NCBI RefSeq assembly: GCF_036541405.1
Contig: NZ_JAZHFS010000012.1
Location: 91,559-155,558 of the forward strand
Source of the DNA: Clostridium_AD frigoriphilum
Lineage (GTDB): Bacteria; Bacillota; Clostridia; Clostridiales; Clostridiaceae
DNA: 64,000 nucleotides
Direction of reading: 5' to 3'
This document shows, piece by piece, positions 7,538 through 17,296 of the stretch. Below the pieces are notes generated by a model, which saw only the letters and a list, made by a program, of their open reading frames with translations, was not told the origin of the DNA and did no database searches. The number at the start of each line of letters is the position of its first letter. The stretch's first letter is position 1. Position numbers and translations under genes: made by a program.

Positions 7538-8971
7538 TTATCCTCTTAACGAAGTTTCTCCCATTAAGTATTCATCAATATTTTTAGTAACTAAACGCCC
7601 CTCATAAATTGCCCAAACAACTAGTGATTGACCTTTTTTCATGTCACCAGCAGCAAAAACACCTTTGGTCTTAGTCATATAATTGTCATCTACAATTACA
7701 TTGCCACGGATATCAAAGTCTAAACCTAGATCGGTAAGCAATCCTTCATGTTGTGGATGTAGAAAGCCCATAGCCAAAATAACTAGGTCAACTTTTAACT
7801 CAAATTCTGAGCCTGGTATTTCAACCATTTGCATGCCTTTTTCAGTATGTGTCCATTCCACTTTAGTGGCATGGAGAGTATTAACAAAGCCATCCTCACC
7901 AGTGAATTTTCTTGTAGTAACATTCCAATCACGGTTACAACCTTCTTCATGTGAAGTTGTAGTTTTCAATGTTCTAGGATATGTTGGCCATGGCATTGAA
8001 GCATCACGGTTGGCCGGAGGTTTTGGCATAATCTCATACTGATATACGCTCTTAGCGCCTTGCCTAATAGCTGTTCCAATGCAATCAGAACCTGTATCAC
8101 CGCCGCCTAGAACTAATACTACTTTGTCTTTAGCATTTATTTCTGTAGTTTCTATTTCTTTGCCTGAAACTCTTCTATTTTGTTGTTTTAGATAATCCAT
8201 AGCAAAGTGTACACCCTTAAGCTCGCGTCCTTCAACTTTCAAATCACGAGGGATTGTACTTCCACCGGTTAAAGCTACAGCATCAAACTGCGCTAAAAGA
8301 TTTTTTGCACTATAATCTACGCCGACATTTACGTTAGTTTTAAAATTAACGCCTTCTTCTTTCATAAAGTTCACACGTCTTTCAACTATACTTTTATCTA
8401 ATTTAAAGTCTGGTATACCATATCGCAAAAGTCCGCCTATTTCGTCGTCCCTCTCGAATACAGTTACATCATGTCCTACAGAATTAAGTTCAGCAGCAGC
8501 TGCAAGACCTGATGGACCTGAACCAATTACAGCAACCTTTTTACCCGTTCTTACTCTAGGTTCTTGTGGGTTTGTCCATCCTTCTTCAAATGCTTTTTCT
8601 ATGATATTTAATTCTATTTCCTTTATTGCGATGGGATCTCTATTAACACCTAATGTACATGAACCTTCACAAGGGGCGGGGCAAATTCTGCCAGTGAATT
8701 CTGGAAAGTTATTTGTAAGAGTTAATCTGTCATATGCTTTCTCCCATTTCTCTTTATATACCATGTCATTCCAATCTGGAATTAAATTTCCAAGTGGGCA
8801 GCCCCAGTTACAAAAAGGGACGCCACACTCCATGCACCTTGCACCTTGCTGACGTAACTTATCAACTGGAAATTTTATGAATAATTCTTTAGAGTCCTTA
8901 ACTCTATCTTTAACAGGGCGTTTTTTTGCAGTTTCTCTTTTAAATTCTCTGAAACCTTGCAATTTTCCCAA
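7538..8971 (-). CDS. gltD: Glutamate synthase small subunit
   Basis: A 477-residue GltD that passes electrons from NADPH through FAD and two 4Fe-4S clusters to the large subunit. Cysteine clusters CMECGVPFCNWGCP and CPAPCEGSC are near the N-terminus; the FAD site GSGPSGLAAA and the NAD(P) site GGGDTGSD follow. Start TTG 8971 is chosen: GGAGGTG lies 6 bases upstream and the protein then begins M-G-K like the family; the frame remains open to another TTG at 8986 whose codons overlap that ribosome site. It is the second gene of a gltB-gltD operon, separated by 89 bp containing a hairpin. Confidence 0.92.
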   Translation of the reverse strand: MGKLQGFREFKRETAKKRPVKDRVKDSKELFIKFPVDKLRQQGARCMECGVPFCNWGCPLGNLIPDWNDMVYKEKWEKAYDRLTLTNNFPEFTGRICPAPCEGSCTLGVNRDPIAIKEIELNIIEKAFEEGWTNPQEPRVRTGKKVAVIGSGPSGLAAAAELNSVGHDVTVFERDDEIGGLLRYGIPDFKLDKSIVERRVNFMKEEGVNFKTNVNVGVDYSAKNLLAQFDAVALTGGSTIPRDLKVEGRELKGVHFAMDYLKQQNRRVSGKEIETTEINAKDKVVLVLGGGDTGSDCIGTAIRQGAKSVYQYEIMPKPPANRDASMPWPTYPRTLKTTTSHEEGCNRDWNVTTRKFTGEDGFVNTLHATKVEWTHTEKGMQMVEIPGSEFELKVDLVILAMGFLHPQHEGLLTDLGLDFDIRGNVIVDDNYMTKTKGVFAAGDMKKGQSLVVWAIYEGRLVTKNIDEYLMGETSLRG

Positions 8972-9001
8972 ATTTAACACCTCCAAAATTGAAAAGTATA
9001 A

Positions 9002-9028
9002 ACTGTTCTCAAAATTTGAGAGAACAGT
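9002..9028 (-). other. Hairpin between gltB and gltD
   Basis: ACTGTTCTC and GAGAACAGT pair across a 9-nt loop on the transcribed strand. No U-tract directly follows, so it may be an RNA-processing or stability site that sets subunit ratio rather than a terminator. Confidence 0.45.
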
Positions 9029-9060
9029 CTTATATCTTCTTATTGTATTTTCTCTCTAAT

Positions 9061-12000
9061 CTATTTTCCTTCTAGTATTGCTTTGTAAGCGGTTGGTATT
9101 ACTCTTTTGAATTTTGATTTATATTCATTCCAATTATTTAAAATTTTATTAGCTTTGTTACTGTTAGTAGCCTCAAAATGTTCTTTTATTATTGAATAAA
9201 GCTGATCTAAATCTAATTTTGAGGTTATTGATTCTACTTCAATCATTTCCATATTACATTTTGATTTAAAAGTTTCATTCTCATCTATAACGTATGCTAT
9301 ACCACCGCTCATTCCGGCTCCAAAGTTTCTACCAGTTCTTCCTATAATAACTACAACTCCGCCAGTCATATATTCACAACCGTGATCTCCAATTCCTTCA
9401 GCTACAGCCTGGGCTCCTGAATTTCTTACTGCAAAACGTTCACCTACGAGTCCGTTTATAAACAATTTACCAGAAGTTGCTCCATAAAGAATTGTATTAC
9501 CAGCAATAAAGTTTTCATCTTGGACAAATGTACAATTTTGTGGTGTTTTTACAATAATCTTAGCACCGGATAATCCCTTGCCAACATAATCATTTGCATC
9601 TCCTACTAATCTTAATGTTAATCCATTAGCACCAAATGCTCCAAAACTTTGACCTGCAGCTCCTACAAAATTTAATGTTATTGTATCGTCTGGAAGACCA
9701 GTAGCACCATATTTCATAGCGATTCTCCCGCTTAACATTGCACCAACAGAACGATTAACATTTTCAATTTCTAAGTTAAATGTACTTTTCATTCCATTTT
9801 CTAAAGATTCTTTTGCCATTTCAATAAGTTTATAATCTAAAGAATTGTCTAAACCATGATTCTGAGCAATTACACAGTAACGTTTAATTCTCTTTGGCAT
9901 ATCTGGTTTATATAAAATATTTGATAAATCTAGATTTTTTGCTTTCCAATGAGTGATTGCTTTTTTAGGACTAATCTTATCTACTCTACCTACCATTTCA
10001 TTCATAGTTCTAAACCCAAGTTTTGCCATATGCTCCCTTATTTCCATTGCAATAAAGGTAAAGAAGTTTACAACATATTCAGGTTTGCCTTTGAAATTCT
10101 TACGAAGTTCTGGATCTTGAGTAGCTATACCCATATCGCAAGTATTTAAATGACAATTTCTTAGCATAGTACAACCTAGAACTACAAGAGCTGTAGTTGC
10201 AAATCCAAATTCTTCAGCTCCAAGAAGTGCAGCGATAACAACATCGCGGCCTGTTTTAAGCTGACCATCAGTTTGAACTGTTACTCTGCTTCTTAAATTG
10301 TTTAGCAGAAGTACCTGCTGAGTCTCAGCAAGTCCAAGCTCCCAAGGAAGTCCTGCATGCTTAATAGATGATAGTGGGGAAGCTCCTGTTCCACCATCAT
10401 GACCACTTATTACTATAGCATCAGAATGTGCTTTAACAACTCCAGCAGCTATTGTTCCAACTCCTAATTCTGAAACTAATTTCGTACTTATTCGTGCATG
10501 AGGATTTACACTCTTTAAATCATAAATAAGCTGAGCTAAATCTTCAATTGAGTATATATCATGATGAGGTGGTGGTGATATTAAATCAATTCCAGGCGTT
10601 GAATGCCTAAGTCTTGCTATATTAACATCTACTTTTTTACCTGGTAGTTGCCCACCTTCTCCAGGTTTAGCACCTTGAGCTATCTTAATTTGTAATTCAT
10701 CTGCATTAACAAGGTATTCAGTTGTAACTCCAAATCTAGCAGAAGCTATTTGTTTAATTGCACTTCGTCTTAAATCTCCATTCTGATCAACCTTGAATCT
10801 TTCAGGGTCTTCTCCACCTTCACCAGTATTACTTTTTCCACCAAGTCTATTCATAGCTATAGCCATAGTTTCATGAGCTTCTTTACTGATAGATCCAAAT
10901 GACATTGCACCTGAGCAGAAACGCTTAACTATTTCACTTATTGGTTCAACTTGCTCTATTGGAATTTCATTTCCATAATTAAGTTCGAATAATCCTCTAA
11001 TGGTACATAAATGTTTGTCCTGATCATTTATGATTTTTGAGTATTCTTTATATAAGTTGTAATCGTTAGTCCTTGCAGCTACTTGAAGTTTATATATTGT
11101 ATCAGGATTAAACAGGTGATATTCTCCATCTTTTCTCCAAGAATATAATCCACCAACATCGAGTTCTGCTATAGGTTTTCTTAACTTATTAAATGCATTT
11201 TTATGTCTAATTAATACTTCCTTTGCCACAGTTTCTATACCAATTCCACCAATTCTAGAAGGTGTTCCTCCAAAATATTTTTGTAGAAAGTCAGAATTTA
11301 AGCCAACAGCATCAAAAATTTGTGCCCCGTGATAACTTTGAATAGTTGATATTCCCATCTTTGATAATATTTTTAGAAGACCTTGTGATACTGCATGTAT
11401 ATAGTTTTCATGAGCTTTTTCTATAGAAATATTTTCTATATCACCCTCATTTATAATATTATCAATTGATTTAAATGCAAGGTATGGATTAACACCAGTT
11501 GCACCATAACCAATTAATAAGGCCATATGCATTGTCTCTCTTGCTTCTCCTGTTTCAACTATTATAGAAACAAAAGTTCTGGTTTTTTCGCGTATTAAAT
11601 GCTGTTGAACAGCAGATAACGCAAGCAAACTTGGGATTGCAGCATCATATGAGTCTACTAATCTGTCACTAAGAACGATAATATTATATCCTTCTTTAAT
11701 TCTTGTAGATGCTCTTTCACAAATTTTATCAAGTGCCATTTTGAAACCTTCAACCCCAGTGTCTGCCTTAAAAGTTATAGGGATTGTTGTAGTTTTAAAA
11801 GCATTATCTTTTAAATTCTTAATTTTAGCCATTTCTAAATTTGTTAAAAGGGGTCTGCTTATTTCAATAAATGGATTATCATTAGAATCCTGATTTAAAA
11901 CATTATATTGAGAGCCCACATAGTTCATTAAAGACATTACCATTTTTTCTCTAATTGAATCAATTGGAGGATTGGTAACTTGGGCAAAAAGTTGCTTAAA

Positions 12001-13581
12001 ATAAGCAAATAAAAGCTGTGGTTTGTTAGATAAAACAGCAAGGGGAGTATCATTTCCCATAGAACCAATGGGCTCTTTACCGTTTTTCGCCATAGGAGAT
12101 AAGATAAGTTTTAAATCCTCTAGAGTATAACCAAAGGCTTGCTGTTTTTCCTTTAAAATATCTTTATCTATTATAACTTCATCAACTACACCATCAAAAT
12201 CTTCTAGATATAGTTTGTTTTTTAAAACCATTTCGCCATAAGGCTTATTTGTACAAACTGTTTTCTTAACTTCGTCGTCTGTAATTATTCGTCCTTCGTT
12301 TGTATCAATTAGGAACATTTTTCCTGGTTGAAGTTTGCCCTTTTTTTTGATATCTTCTGGTTTAAATTTAAGAACTCCAGCTTCAGACGCAAGAACAGCA
12401 AAACCATCCTTTGTTATTACGTATCTTGCAGGTCTAAGTCCATTTCTATCCAGGGTCGCACCTATTCTAATTCCATCCGTAAATGCAACGACAGCTGGGC
12501 CATCCCAAGGTTCAATAAGCGATCCATGATATTCATAAAATGATCTCTTATAATCTTCCATATCATCATTTGTAGTCCAAACTTCAGGAATCAACATCAT
12601 CAAACTATGAGTTAGAGATCTTCCATCCATTTTTAATAGTTCCAACATATTATCTAAGGAAGCTGAGTCGCTACCATTAGGACTAATGATTGGGAATAAC
12701 TTCTTAAGATTTTCTCCGTACACATTAGATTTTATTATTCCTTCCCTAGCATTCATCCAGTTTCTATTTCCACGAATAGTATTTATTTCACCATTATGAG
12801 CCAAATATCTAAAAGGTTGCGCTAAATCCCAAGTTGGAAAGGTGTTTGTACTATATCTTTGATGAACAAGGCAAAGAGCACTTTTAAAGTTTATGTCTTG
12901 CAAATCAATGTAAAAGCCTTTTATTTGTTCAGCAAGTAAAAGTCCCTTGTAAACAATTGTTCTGCTAGAAAGACTACAGATATAGAAATATTCTGTGCTT
13001 CTATTAACCAATTTGATTACTTCGCTTTCAGCTCTTTTTCTTATAACATAAAGTCTTCTTTCAAATTCTTCTTGTAGTTCATCTTCGGAAAGTGATTCAT
13101 CCTTAAAGGTTGACCCTATAAATATCTGTCTTATAATAGGTTCGGTTCCTTTTGCTGTGTCACCAATGTTTCTACTATCTATAGGAACAGATCTCCAGCC
13201 GATTATTTTTTGTCCTTCTTCTTCTGCAATTCTCTCGAATATGCCTTCACATTGAAATCTCAATGCCGGTTCTTTTGGTAAAAAAATCATTCCTACAGCG
13301 TATTTTCCGACTCTAGGTAATTCGAGTCCTAAATTGTCACAGCTAATTCTAAAAAATTCATCAGGAATTTGAACAAGTATTCCTGCACCATCGCCAGTTT
13401 TAGGGTCTGCCCCTACTGCACCTCTATGGGTTAAATTCACGAGAACCTTTAGCCCTTTTTTTATAATATCGTTGGTTTTTTCACCTCTGACATTCACTAC
13501 AAAGCCAACGCCACAATTATCTTTTTCATTAGCAGGATCATATAATCCCTGCTTTTCAGGATAACCAATGCTAGTATTCAC
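9061..13581 (-). CDS. gltB: Glutamate synthase large subunit
   Basis: A 1506-residue GltB that makes two glutamates from glutamine and 2-oxoglutarate. The glutaminase nucleophile is Cys23 in N-C-G-V-G-F, so a 22-residue propeptide would be cleaved. The central and FMN-binding domains follow, with GEGGEDPERF and the 3Fe-4S motif Cys-x5-Cys-x4-Cys (CTMLRNCHLNTC); the C-terminal GXGXG beta-helix is intact. Length is normal for the family. The start is GTG 13581 with AAGGGGG 8 bases upstream. gltD is downstream in the same operon. Confidence 0.95.
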   Translation of the reverse strand: MNTSIGYPEKQGLYDPANEKDNCGVGFVVNVRGEKTNDIIKKGLKVLVNLTHRGAVGADPKTGDGAGILVQIPDEFFRISCDNLGLELPRVGKYAVGMIFLPKEPALRFQCEGIFERIAEEEGQKIIGWRSVPIDSRNIGDTAKGTEPIIRQIFIGSTFKDESLSEDELQEEFERRLYVIRKRAESEVIKLVNRSTEYFYICSLSSRTIVYKGLLLAEQIKGFYIDLQDINFKSALCLVHQRYSTNTFPTWDLAQPFRYLAHNGEINTIRGNRNWMNAREGIIKSNVYGENLKKLFPIISPNGSDSASLDNMLELLKMDGRSLTHSLMMLIPEVWTTNDDMEDYKRSFYEYHGSLIEPWDGPAVVAFTDGIRIGATLDRNGLRPARYVITKDGFAVLASEAGVLKFKPEDIKKKGKLQPGKMFLIDTNEGRIITDDEVKKTVCTNKPYGEMVLKNKLYLEDFDGVVDEVIIDKDILKEKQQAFGYTLEDLKLILSPMAKNGKEPIGSMGNDTPLAVLSNKPQLLFAYFKQLFAQVTNPPIDSIREKMVMSLMNYVGSQYNVLNQDSNDNPFIEISRPLLTNLEMAKIKNLKDNAFKTTTIPITFKADTGVEGFKMALDKICERASTRIKEGYNIIVLSDRLVDSYDAAIPSLLALSAVQQHLIREKTRTFVSIIVETGEARETMHMALLIGYGATGVNPYLAFKSIDNIINEGDIENISIEKAHENYIHAVSQGLLKILSKMGISTIQSYHGAQIFDAVGLNSDFLQKYFGGTPSRIGGIGIETVAKEVLIRHKNAFNKLRKPIAELDVGGLYSWRKDGEYHLFNPDTIYKLQVAARTNDYNLYKEYSKIINDQDKHLCTIRGLFELNYGNEIPIEQVEPISEIVKRFCSGAMSFGSISKEAHETMAIAMNRLGGKSNTGEGGEDPERFKVDQNGDLRRSAIKQIASARFGVTTEYLVNADELQIKIAQGAKPGEGGQLPGKKVDVNIARLRHSTPGIDLISPPPHHDIYSIEDLAQLIYDLKSVNPHARISTKLVSELGVGTIAAGVVKAHSDAIVISGHDGGTGASPLSSIKHAGLPWELGLAETQQVLLLNNLRSRVTVQTDGQLKTGRDVVIAALLGAEEFGFATTALVVLGCTMLRNCHLNTCDMGIATQDPELRKNFKGKPEYVVNFFTFIAMEIREHMAKLGFRTMNEMVGRVDKISPKKAITHWKAKNLDLSNILYKPDMPKRIKRYCVIAQNHGLDNSLDYKLIEMAKESLENGMKSTFNLEIENVNRSVGAMLSGRIAMKYGATGLPDDTITLNFVGAAGQSFGAFGANGLTLRLVGDANDYVGKGLSGAKIIVKTPQNCTFVQDENFIAGNTILYGATSGKLFINGLVGERFAVRNSGAQAVAEGIGDHGCEYMTGGVVVIIGRTGRNFGAGMSGGIAYVIDENETFKSKCNMEMIEVESITSKLDLDQLYSIIKEHFEATNSNKANKILNNWNEYKSKFKRVIPTAYKAILEGK

Positions 13582-13620
13582 AATATTACCCCCTTCTAAT
13601 TTTATAAAGTAATTATATAA

Positions 13621-13648
13621 ATTGTACCACGATTTTATAATTTTGCAA
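13621..13648 (-). promoter_or_regulatory. Predicted gltBD promoter
   Basis: On the minus strand TTGCAA is followed after 16 bp by TACAAT, about 40 bp before the GTG start of gltB. Confidence 0.5.
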
Positions 13649-13738
13649 GTTCGATTTTAAAACGAGTCAAAAATAACAATTTACAGACTATTTACAAGGA
13701 ATTTACAGCAGAGATTAATGTTATCATTTAACAACAAA

Positions 13739-13777
13739 GGCAACAGTCATTGAAAATAATTTTCAATGACTGTTGCC
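13739..13777 (-). terminator. Terminator after SGNH hydrolase gene
   Basis: A perfect 18-bp stem (GGCAACAGTCATTGAAAA and its complement) with a very short loop, followed on the minus strand by TTTGTTGTT. It lies 15 bp after the stop of the hydrolase gene. Confidence 0.75.
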
Positions 13778-13792
13778 AAGTAAATTTGTTTT

Positions 13793-14509
13793 TTAACTTT
13801 CTAATAAAAAATTATAATTTTCTTTTAGAAAGTTTAATATAACAGTTGCTATTAATGACTGACCGTCGATGTTTGGATGTATCCCATCTTTACATAAAAA
13901 CCGAGTGTAATCATTATGTTTTAAAAACTCTGAACGAATATCAATAAGTACAGTATCAGTTTCATTAGCTACCTGAGTAATCATTTTACTATAAGAATTA
14001 TGCCAAGTAAAAAGTCTATCCTTTGTTCCGAGCCAATGTAAAATGTTTTTCTCTGAAGTACAATCTTCTTTTGAAATCCAGTTAAAATATTTTAAAGGAT
14101 CAAGTGGAGGCAAAGTAAGAAGTACCGGCATTATGTGATTATTTTTTAATGTATCGATCATTGAAAGTAATGTTTCACGAAAAGTATATATATCAGTGTT
14201 TGGTTTGTATTCCATTTCAGGATTTTTGGCGATTTCATCCCATTTATAATCGCAATCATTACCACCAAATTCTACTAAAACTATATCAGGTGATTTTTTA
14301 ATCACATCATTATACATTTTAAGTGCACCACGAATAATTGTATTACCAAATTTACCTGCATTGTACACAGGTCCTTTTATTTTATTATCTATAATACTTG
14401 TAAAATTTTCTTTTAAAGTTGCATATTTAGATTTTTTATCATCATAAATAATCCCTTTTGTAATAGAATCTCCATATGCTACTATAATGTAACTATCTTT
14501 AACTTCCAT
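13793..14509 (-). CDS. SGNH/GDSL-family hydrolase
   Basis: A 238-residue serine esterase of the SGNH fold. Block I is YGDSITKG with the catalytic Ser, block III is FGGNDCD, and the C-terminal D-G-I-H-P-N supplies the Asp-His pair. No signal peptide is seen, so it probably acts in the cytoplasm. The substrate (acyl ester, acetylated sugar or other) cannot be told from sequence. ATG 14509 has GGAGGTG 4 bases upstream. It is a single gene with its own promoter and terminator. Confidence 0.8.
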   Translation of the reverse strand: MEVKDSYIIVAYGDSITKGIIYDDKKSKYATLKENFTSIIDNKIKGPVYNAGKFGNTIIRGALKMYNDVIKKSPDIVLVEFGGNDCDYKWDEIAKNPEMEYKPNTDIYTFRETLLSMIDTLKNNHIMPVLLTLPPLDPLKYFNWISKEDCTSEKNILHWLGTKDRLFTWHNSYSKMITQVANETDTVLIDIRSEFLKHNDYTRFLCKDGIHPNIDGQSLIATVILNFLKENYNFLLES

Positions 14510-14564
14510 AATACACCTCCATAAAACTAAATTATATAAATCAAATTACTTATTCTATGTTAAT

Positions 14565-14593
14565 ATTATACCATAGGAATACAAACATTTCAA
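14565..14593 (-). promoter_or_regulatory. Predicted promoter of the SGNH hydrolase
   Basis: TTGAAA and TATAAT on the minus strand with a 17-bp spacer; the -10 also carries an upstream TG (TGGTATAAT). Confidence 0.65.
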
Positions 14594-14819
14594 TACATAG
14601 TTATTAAAACTACGTAAAACATTAAAATTTTTATTAAGTTACTTATTTAATATATTATTCCCATTATTATTTGGTATATTCTATACTAAACAATAAACTT
14701 ATATAAGTGATTTAATTCTTTCCTTATAATTTTTTTATTTGATAATATTTATTAGCAATATTTTCAATAGACGAAAAAAGTATGGGAAAATATATAGGAT
14801 AATAATAGCAATAATTGTG
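14594..14819. other. AT-rich divergent intergenic region
   Basis: The 463 bp between the divergent hydrolase and ROK genes contain the two promoters listed separately. In between I see only AT-rich sequence with no convincing gene or RNA. Confidence 0.5.
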
Positions 14820-14848
14820 TTGACAATTCATTAAACTAATGATAACAT
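14820..14848 (+). promoter_or_regulatory. Predicted promoter of the ROK-sulfate operon
   Basis: TTGACA and TAACAT are separated by 17 bp. A partial dyad around AGCGCT at about 14878-14883 lies downstream and could be an operator. Confidence 0.55.
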
Positions 14849-14972
14849 ACACCTAACCTATAGGATAAGTATGGTTAAGCGCTGTGAATAATTTAAAAAT
14901 ATAATTAATTAAATACTTCTGACAAAATAGTTAAAAGTTAAAACAATTATTATTATGTAGAAGGGAAACGTT

Positions 14973-16172
14973 GTGAAAGAAAACATTAATATATTGAAGA
15001 ACTTAAGTAATGAAGAAAAAAAGATATTCAACTCACTTCAGAATGAGGGACCTATTACCAAAAGTGAAATATCCAGATTAACAGAAATTAAATTAACTAC
15101 ATTAAATAATACAATGGAAATATTAGAAAAAAAAAGAATTATAGTAAGGGAAGCTATAGGTCAATCTACAGGTGGAAGAAGACCAGTTCTATATGATGTG
15201 AATTTATTAGAATTTTATATTATAGGAATAGATATATCTAGAGTTTATACTCAGGTAATCATTGCTAACTTAAAAATGGAAATATTGTATAAAGAAATGT
15301 TTAATATGGATATTTTTTGTTCTCCGCAGGAAACTGTGAGAAGAATATATGAAATTATTAATAAAGCAAATCAAAATTTAAGATTAGATAGTAGGAACTT
15401 GGTAGGAGTAGGTCTTGGAACAGTAGGCCCATTAGATATAAAAAATGGGATAATGATAAGTCCTGTTAATTTTAGTGCACTAGGTTGGTCGAATGTCCCT
15501 ATAAAAGAAATGCTTGAGAAAAAATTAAATTGTCCTATTATTATTGAAAATGGAGTAAATGCAGCTGTTATTGGAGAATATTTTTATGGTATTGGAAAAG
15601 GAGTTGAAAATATTGCTTATTTAAATTGTGGAATAGGCATAAGAACAGGTACAGTTTTATCTAGTAAGCTAATGAGGACGATAAGCGATGATGAAGATGC
15701 TTTAGGACATATGATAGTCGATGTTCATGGAGAAAAGTGTAAATGCGGAAATTTTGGATGCATAGAGAGTTATTCATCTATAAATGCAATAATAAAAAAG
15801 TTTTCCTTAGAAGTTAAAAAGGGAAGAAAGACTATAATAAATAAGCAATTAAAAAATATAGGTTATAAAGATATTTGTATTGCAGCAGAAAGAAATGATA
15901 ATTTATCTAAAGAAATACTAATAGGTGCTGCTTTAATTTTAGGAACTGGGTTAGTTAATTATATTAATCTACTAAATCCAGGATTGGTTATATTAAGTGG
16001 TCCTTTAATAATTAATTCAAAGCTATTTTATAATGAGTGTATTAAAACTGTATTCAAAAAATTGCATCCAGATAGAATGAAAAAGATTATTTTTAGTAGA
16101 GGTGGATTTTTTAAAGAAAATGCAATTTCGATTGGTGCCGTAGCTTTAGTAATTAAAGATATTTATAATTAA
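14973..16172 (+). CDS. ROK-family transcriptional regulator (NagC/XylR type)
   Basis: A 399-residue ROK protein with an N-terminal winged helix-turn-helix (about 12-65) followed by a sugar-kinase-like domain. The ROK zinc motif C-x-C-G-x2-G-C-x-E is present (CKCGNFGCIE), as is the phosphate-binding GLGTVGPL. Such proteins usually sense a sugar or sugar phosphate. The start is GTG 14973 with GAAGGGAAA upstream. No terminator or promoter is seen in the 66 bp before the ABC transporter, so it seems to head the sulfur-import and sulfate-activation operon. That setting is unusual for a ROK regulator; it may regulate its own operon. Confidence 0.8.
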   Translation: MKENINILKNLSNEEKKIFNSLQNEGPITKSEISRLTEIKLTTLNNTMEILEKKRIIVREAIGQSTGGRRPVLYDVNLLEFYIIGIDISRVYTQVIIANLKMEILYKEMFNMDIFCSPQETVRRIYEIINKANQNLRLDSRNLVGVGLGTVGPLDIKNGIMISPVNFSALGWSNVPIKEMLEKKLNCPIIIENGVNAAVIGEYFYGIGKGVENIAYLNCGIGIRTGTVLSSKLMRTISDDEDALGHMIVDVHGEKCKCGNFGCIESYSSINAIIKKFSLEVKKGRKTIINKQLKNIGYKDICIAAERNDNLSKEILIGAALILGTGLVNYINLLNPGLVILSGPLIINSKLFYNECIKTVFKKLHPDRMKKIIFSRGGFFKENAISIGAVALVIKDIYN

Positions 16173-16238
16173 CATCCTTAAATGTATATAGGTAGTATTG
16201 AATATTTCAATAAAACTAATTTTAGTAGGAGGCCTACG

Positions 16239-17282
16239 TTGAAAAATTCAAAGGGATTTAAAGTTTCAGGAGTAATAGTGGCAGGATTTTTAATTATCGC
16301 TGGATTATCAGGATGTTCATCAAAAAAAGTGGTAAATGAGAATGTTGATGTTAGAGTTGGATATTTTCCAAATATAACCCATTCTCAAGCTCTTGTAGGA
16401 CGAGAGCAAGGTAGCTTTCAAAAGGCTATAGGAACGAAAAACAAAGTAATGTGGAAATTATTTAATGCAGGACCTGCAGAAGTAGAAGCATTATTTGCAA
16501 AAGCTATTGATATTGCATATATTGGGCCTGGTCCTGCTATCAATGGATATTCAAAATCAAAAGGGGATATTCAAATCGTCGCAGGTGCAACGGATGCTGG
16601 TGCAATATTTGTATCTAAAAAGGGAATGGTTATTAAGAATTTGAAAGATTTAAGTGGTAAAAAAATTGGAGTTCCACAGTTCGGAAATACGCAAGATTTA
16701 ACACTTAGGAACATATTGTCTGAAAATGGACTTAAGGATAAAACAAAGGGTGGAACGGTTGAAGTAAGGCAAGCATCAAATGCTGACATTTTATCATTGC
16801 TAAAAAAAGGGGACATAGATGCTGCATTAGTACCTGAACCTTGGGGATCAAGACTCATTAAAGAGGCAGGAGCAAATGTTATTTTAGATTATAAAGAATT
16901 ATTTAGACAAGGTAACTATACTACAGCTGTAGTAGTTGTAAGAACTGAATTTTTAAAGCAGCATCCATTAATTGTTGAAAACTTTATAAAAGCACATGTA
17001 GATGTTACTACTTATATTAATAAGAATCCGGGTATAGCTAAGGTAATAGTTAATAAACAAATTACTGAGTTGACAAAAAAAGGAATAGAAAAGGATGTTT
17101 TAGATGCTGCCTTTAAAAGATTAACAATTACAAATAATCCACAAAAGGATTCCGTTTTAGATTTTGTTAAATTTTCACTTCAAGAAGGGTTTTTAAGATT
17201 AAATCCAGACACAAAGAATTTGTTTAACCTTACAATTTTAAATAAGGTTTTAAAAGAAAAAGGTCAAGTTCAAATCAAATAA
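16239..17282 (+). CDS. Sulfonate/sulfate-type ABC substrate-binding lipoprotein (SsuA/TauA-like)
   Basis: A 347-residue periplasmic-type binding protein of the NMT1/SsuA/TauA family (type II fold), anchored as a lipoprotein: a hydrophobic signal ends in the lipobox L-S-G-C. VRVGYFPNITHSQAL and the IGPGPAINGY ligand loop are typical. Start TTG 16239 is chosen because AGGAGG lies 7 bases upstream and it places the signal peptide correctly; ATG 16182 would add 19 residues before the signal. Context with CysC, AprAB and CysDN suggests sulfate or an organosulfonate as the substrate, but sequence alone does not decide. Confidence 0.8.
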   Translation: MKNSKGFKVSGVIVAGFLIIAGLSGCSSKKVVNENVDVRVGYFPNITHSQALVGREQGSFQKAIGTKNKVMWKLFNAGPAEVEALFAKAIDIAYIGPGPAINGYSKSKGDIQIVAGATDAGAIFVSKKGMVIKNLKDLSGKKIGVPQFGNTQDLTLRNILSENGLKDKTKGGTVEVRQASNADILSLLKKGDIDAALVPEPWGSRLIKEAGANVILDYKELFRQGNYTTAVVVVRTEFLKQHPLIVENFIKAHVDVTTYINKNPGIAKVIVNKQITELTKKGIEKDVLDAAFKRLTITNNPQKDSVLDFVKFSLQEGFLRLNPDTKNLFNLTILNKVLKEKGQVQIK

Positions 17283-17296
17283 AAGAGGTGATAAGT

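Noticed and set aside
14870..14890. Catabolite (cre) site around AGCGCT before the ROK gene
   Set aside because: The flanks do not fit the cre consensus; it could as well be a ROK operator or chance.
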